Notes under the pieces: generated by a model
What the model was told of the DNA's origin: nothing
Database searches by the model: none
The model's input: the letters and a program-made list of their open reading frames with translations, nothing else
Shown here: one piece after another, positions 5,524 to 6,045 of the stretch
Layout: each line of letters opens with the position of its first letter
Position numbering within the stretch: the first letter of the stretch is position 1
Made by a program: the position numbers and the translations under genes
Assembly: GCA_964535545.1 (NCBI GenBank)
Contig: CAZHUT010000045.1
Coordinates: forward strand, 1 to 6,045
Direction of reading: 5' to 3'
Length of the DNA: 6,045 bases
From: DALYCO01 sp964535545
Lineage (GTDB): Bacteria > Patescibacteriota > Minisyncoccia > Phycocordibacterales > UBA9973

Positions 5524-6045
5524 AGAATTTCTTAATTACCTTGGCTTTCCGAGCAGTCAGCTTTTCATACCTGCGGATAGCCAAGTCGCAGAAGACAGGC
5601 TCGATTTCGAGGGAATACACTTTGCGATCCAGTTGCTCCGCACAGATCATGGTGCTTGCCGACCCAGAGAATGCGTCGAAGATAATGTCTCCTGGTTTGG
5701 TGCATCGCATGATGAACTTGTGGTGCAATTCTGGATTCTTGCTCGTGGGATGTTCCATTTGGCTCGACGGCAACCGCTTGGTCGCCCAGATGTTCGAGAT
5801 GTCCTCAAGGAGCTGATTGCCCGTGCCGACATCCTTGTTCTGAATTTCATTCACATTCTTCACGAGGTCGGACAGGTACGGCGATCCTTTGGTGCCATAC
5901 ACACAAAACTCCGTGCATTTATTAAATGCAACGGTTGGTGTCGGCGAGGAATTGTTCTTGATCCAGATATTCACTCGACGGTTCTTGATACCGAGTTCCA
6001 TATACAGTGTCTGAAAAACCCACACCCATGCTTCATCGCACCAGA
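5510..6045 (-). CDS. DNA methyltransferase (N4-cytosine/N6-adenine), C-terminal part
   Basis: The frame is open to the right edge of the window, so the N-terminus is missing; 177 residues are visible. The GTG at 6025-6023 should not be taken as the start, because codons for WCDEAW continue upstream of it. Visible motifs are the HPT-type motif HPTSKNPEL (5752-5726), the S-adenosylmethionine-binding motif FDAFSGSAST (5680-5651), and LEIEPVFCDLAIRRYEKL just after. This order, with motif I in the C-terminal half, fits the beta-class of DNA methylases (N6_N4_Mtase family), whose catalytic DPPY motif should lie off the window. The protein methylates adenine or cytosine in DNA; which base cannot be told here. 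No restriction enzyme is visible, and the gene overlaps the small terminase gene by 14 bases, so it reads as a phage-borne methylase, perhaps for protecting its own DNA or marking packaging sites. Confidence 0.9.
   Translation of the reverse strand, partial: WCDEAWVWVFQTLYMELGIKNRRVNIWIKNNSSPTPTVAFNKCTEFCVYGTKGSPYLSDLVKNVNEIQNKDVGTGNQLLEDISNIWATKRLPSSQMEHPTSKNPELHHKFIMRCTKPGDIIFDAFSGSASTMICAEQLDRKVYSLEIEPVFCDLAIRRYEKLTARKAKVIKKFYEEE

Noticed and set aside
5309..5850. Open frames opposite or out of frame to the small terminase and methyltransferase genes
   Set aside because: The well-recognised motifs are all in the minus-strand frames listed; the other frames show no motifs and no start signals.
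1..6045. Recoded genetic code (TGA read as an amino acid), since none of the six main genes ends in TGA
   Set aside because: No gene needs an in-frame TGA to be full length and tryptophan is encoded by TGG; six stops are too few to mean anything.
1..6045. tRNA, rRNA, CRISPR array or insertion sequence
   Set aside because: No cloverleaf-like sequence, no regularly spaced repeats and no transposase or integrase motif was seen on either strand.

Overview
The window joins two kinds of DNA. The right part (about 3618-6045, minus strand) is a tightly packed phage packaging module. In transcription order it holds the C-terminal part of a DNA methyltransferase cut by the window edge, a small helix-turn-helix protein that fits a terminase small subunit, and a complete terminase large subunit. 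The genes overlap by 14 and 8 bases, so they are almost certainly one operon. This makes the surrounding DNA a prophage, a phage genome, or a phage-derived element.

The middle part (about 450-3575, plus strand) is a self-contained two-gene unit. An extended -10 promoter with a palindrome over it and an AT-rich palindrome just upstream precede a 795-residue P-type cation ATPase, most like the MgtA (P3B, Mg2+-type) family. A 201-residue, cysteine-free, strongly charged protein of unknown function follows 20 bases later. A hairpin-plus-T-run terminator closes the unit and, by its symmetry, probably also stops transcripts arriving from the phage operon. By line-by-line counting the unit is clearly more AT-rich (samples of 27-45% G+C) than the phage operon (48-55%) and the left flank (about 42-50%).

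The left part (1-449, minus strand) carries one small gene of unknown function (73-378). It lies between two diverged copies of a roughly 65-base repeat in the same orientation. Copy B lies immediately 5' of the small gene; copy A lies just past its end and may precede another gene outside the window.

A portal gene usually follows the large terminase, but here the next DNA is the opposite-strand ATPase unit, after which minus-strand genes resume. The simplest reading is that the ATPase unit is a 'moron'-like cargo cassette inside a phage or prophage. A host/prophage junction near 3600 is the main alternative. The organism cannot be fixed from sequence alone. The standard genetic code fits all genes. 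The style of the ATPase and its small charged neighbour would suit a candidate-phyla (Patescibacteria-like) bacterium or its phage, but that is a weak guess.
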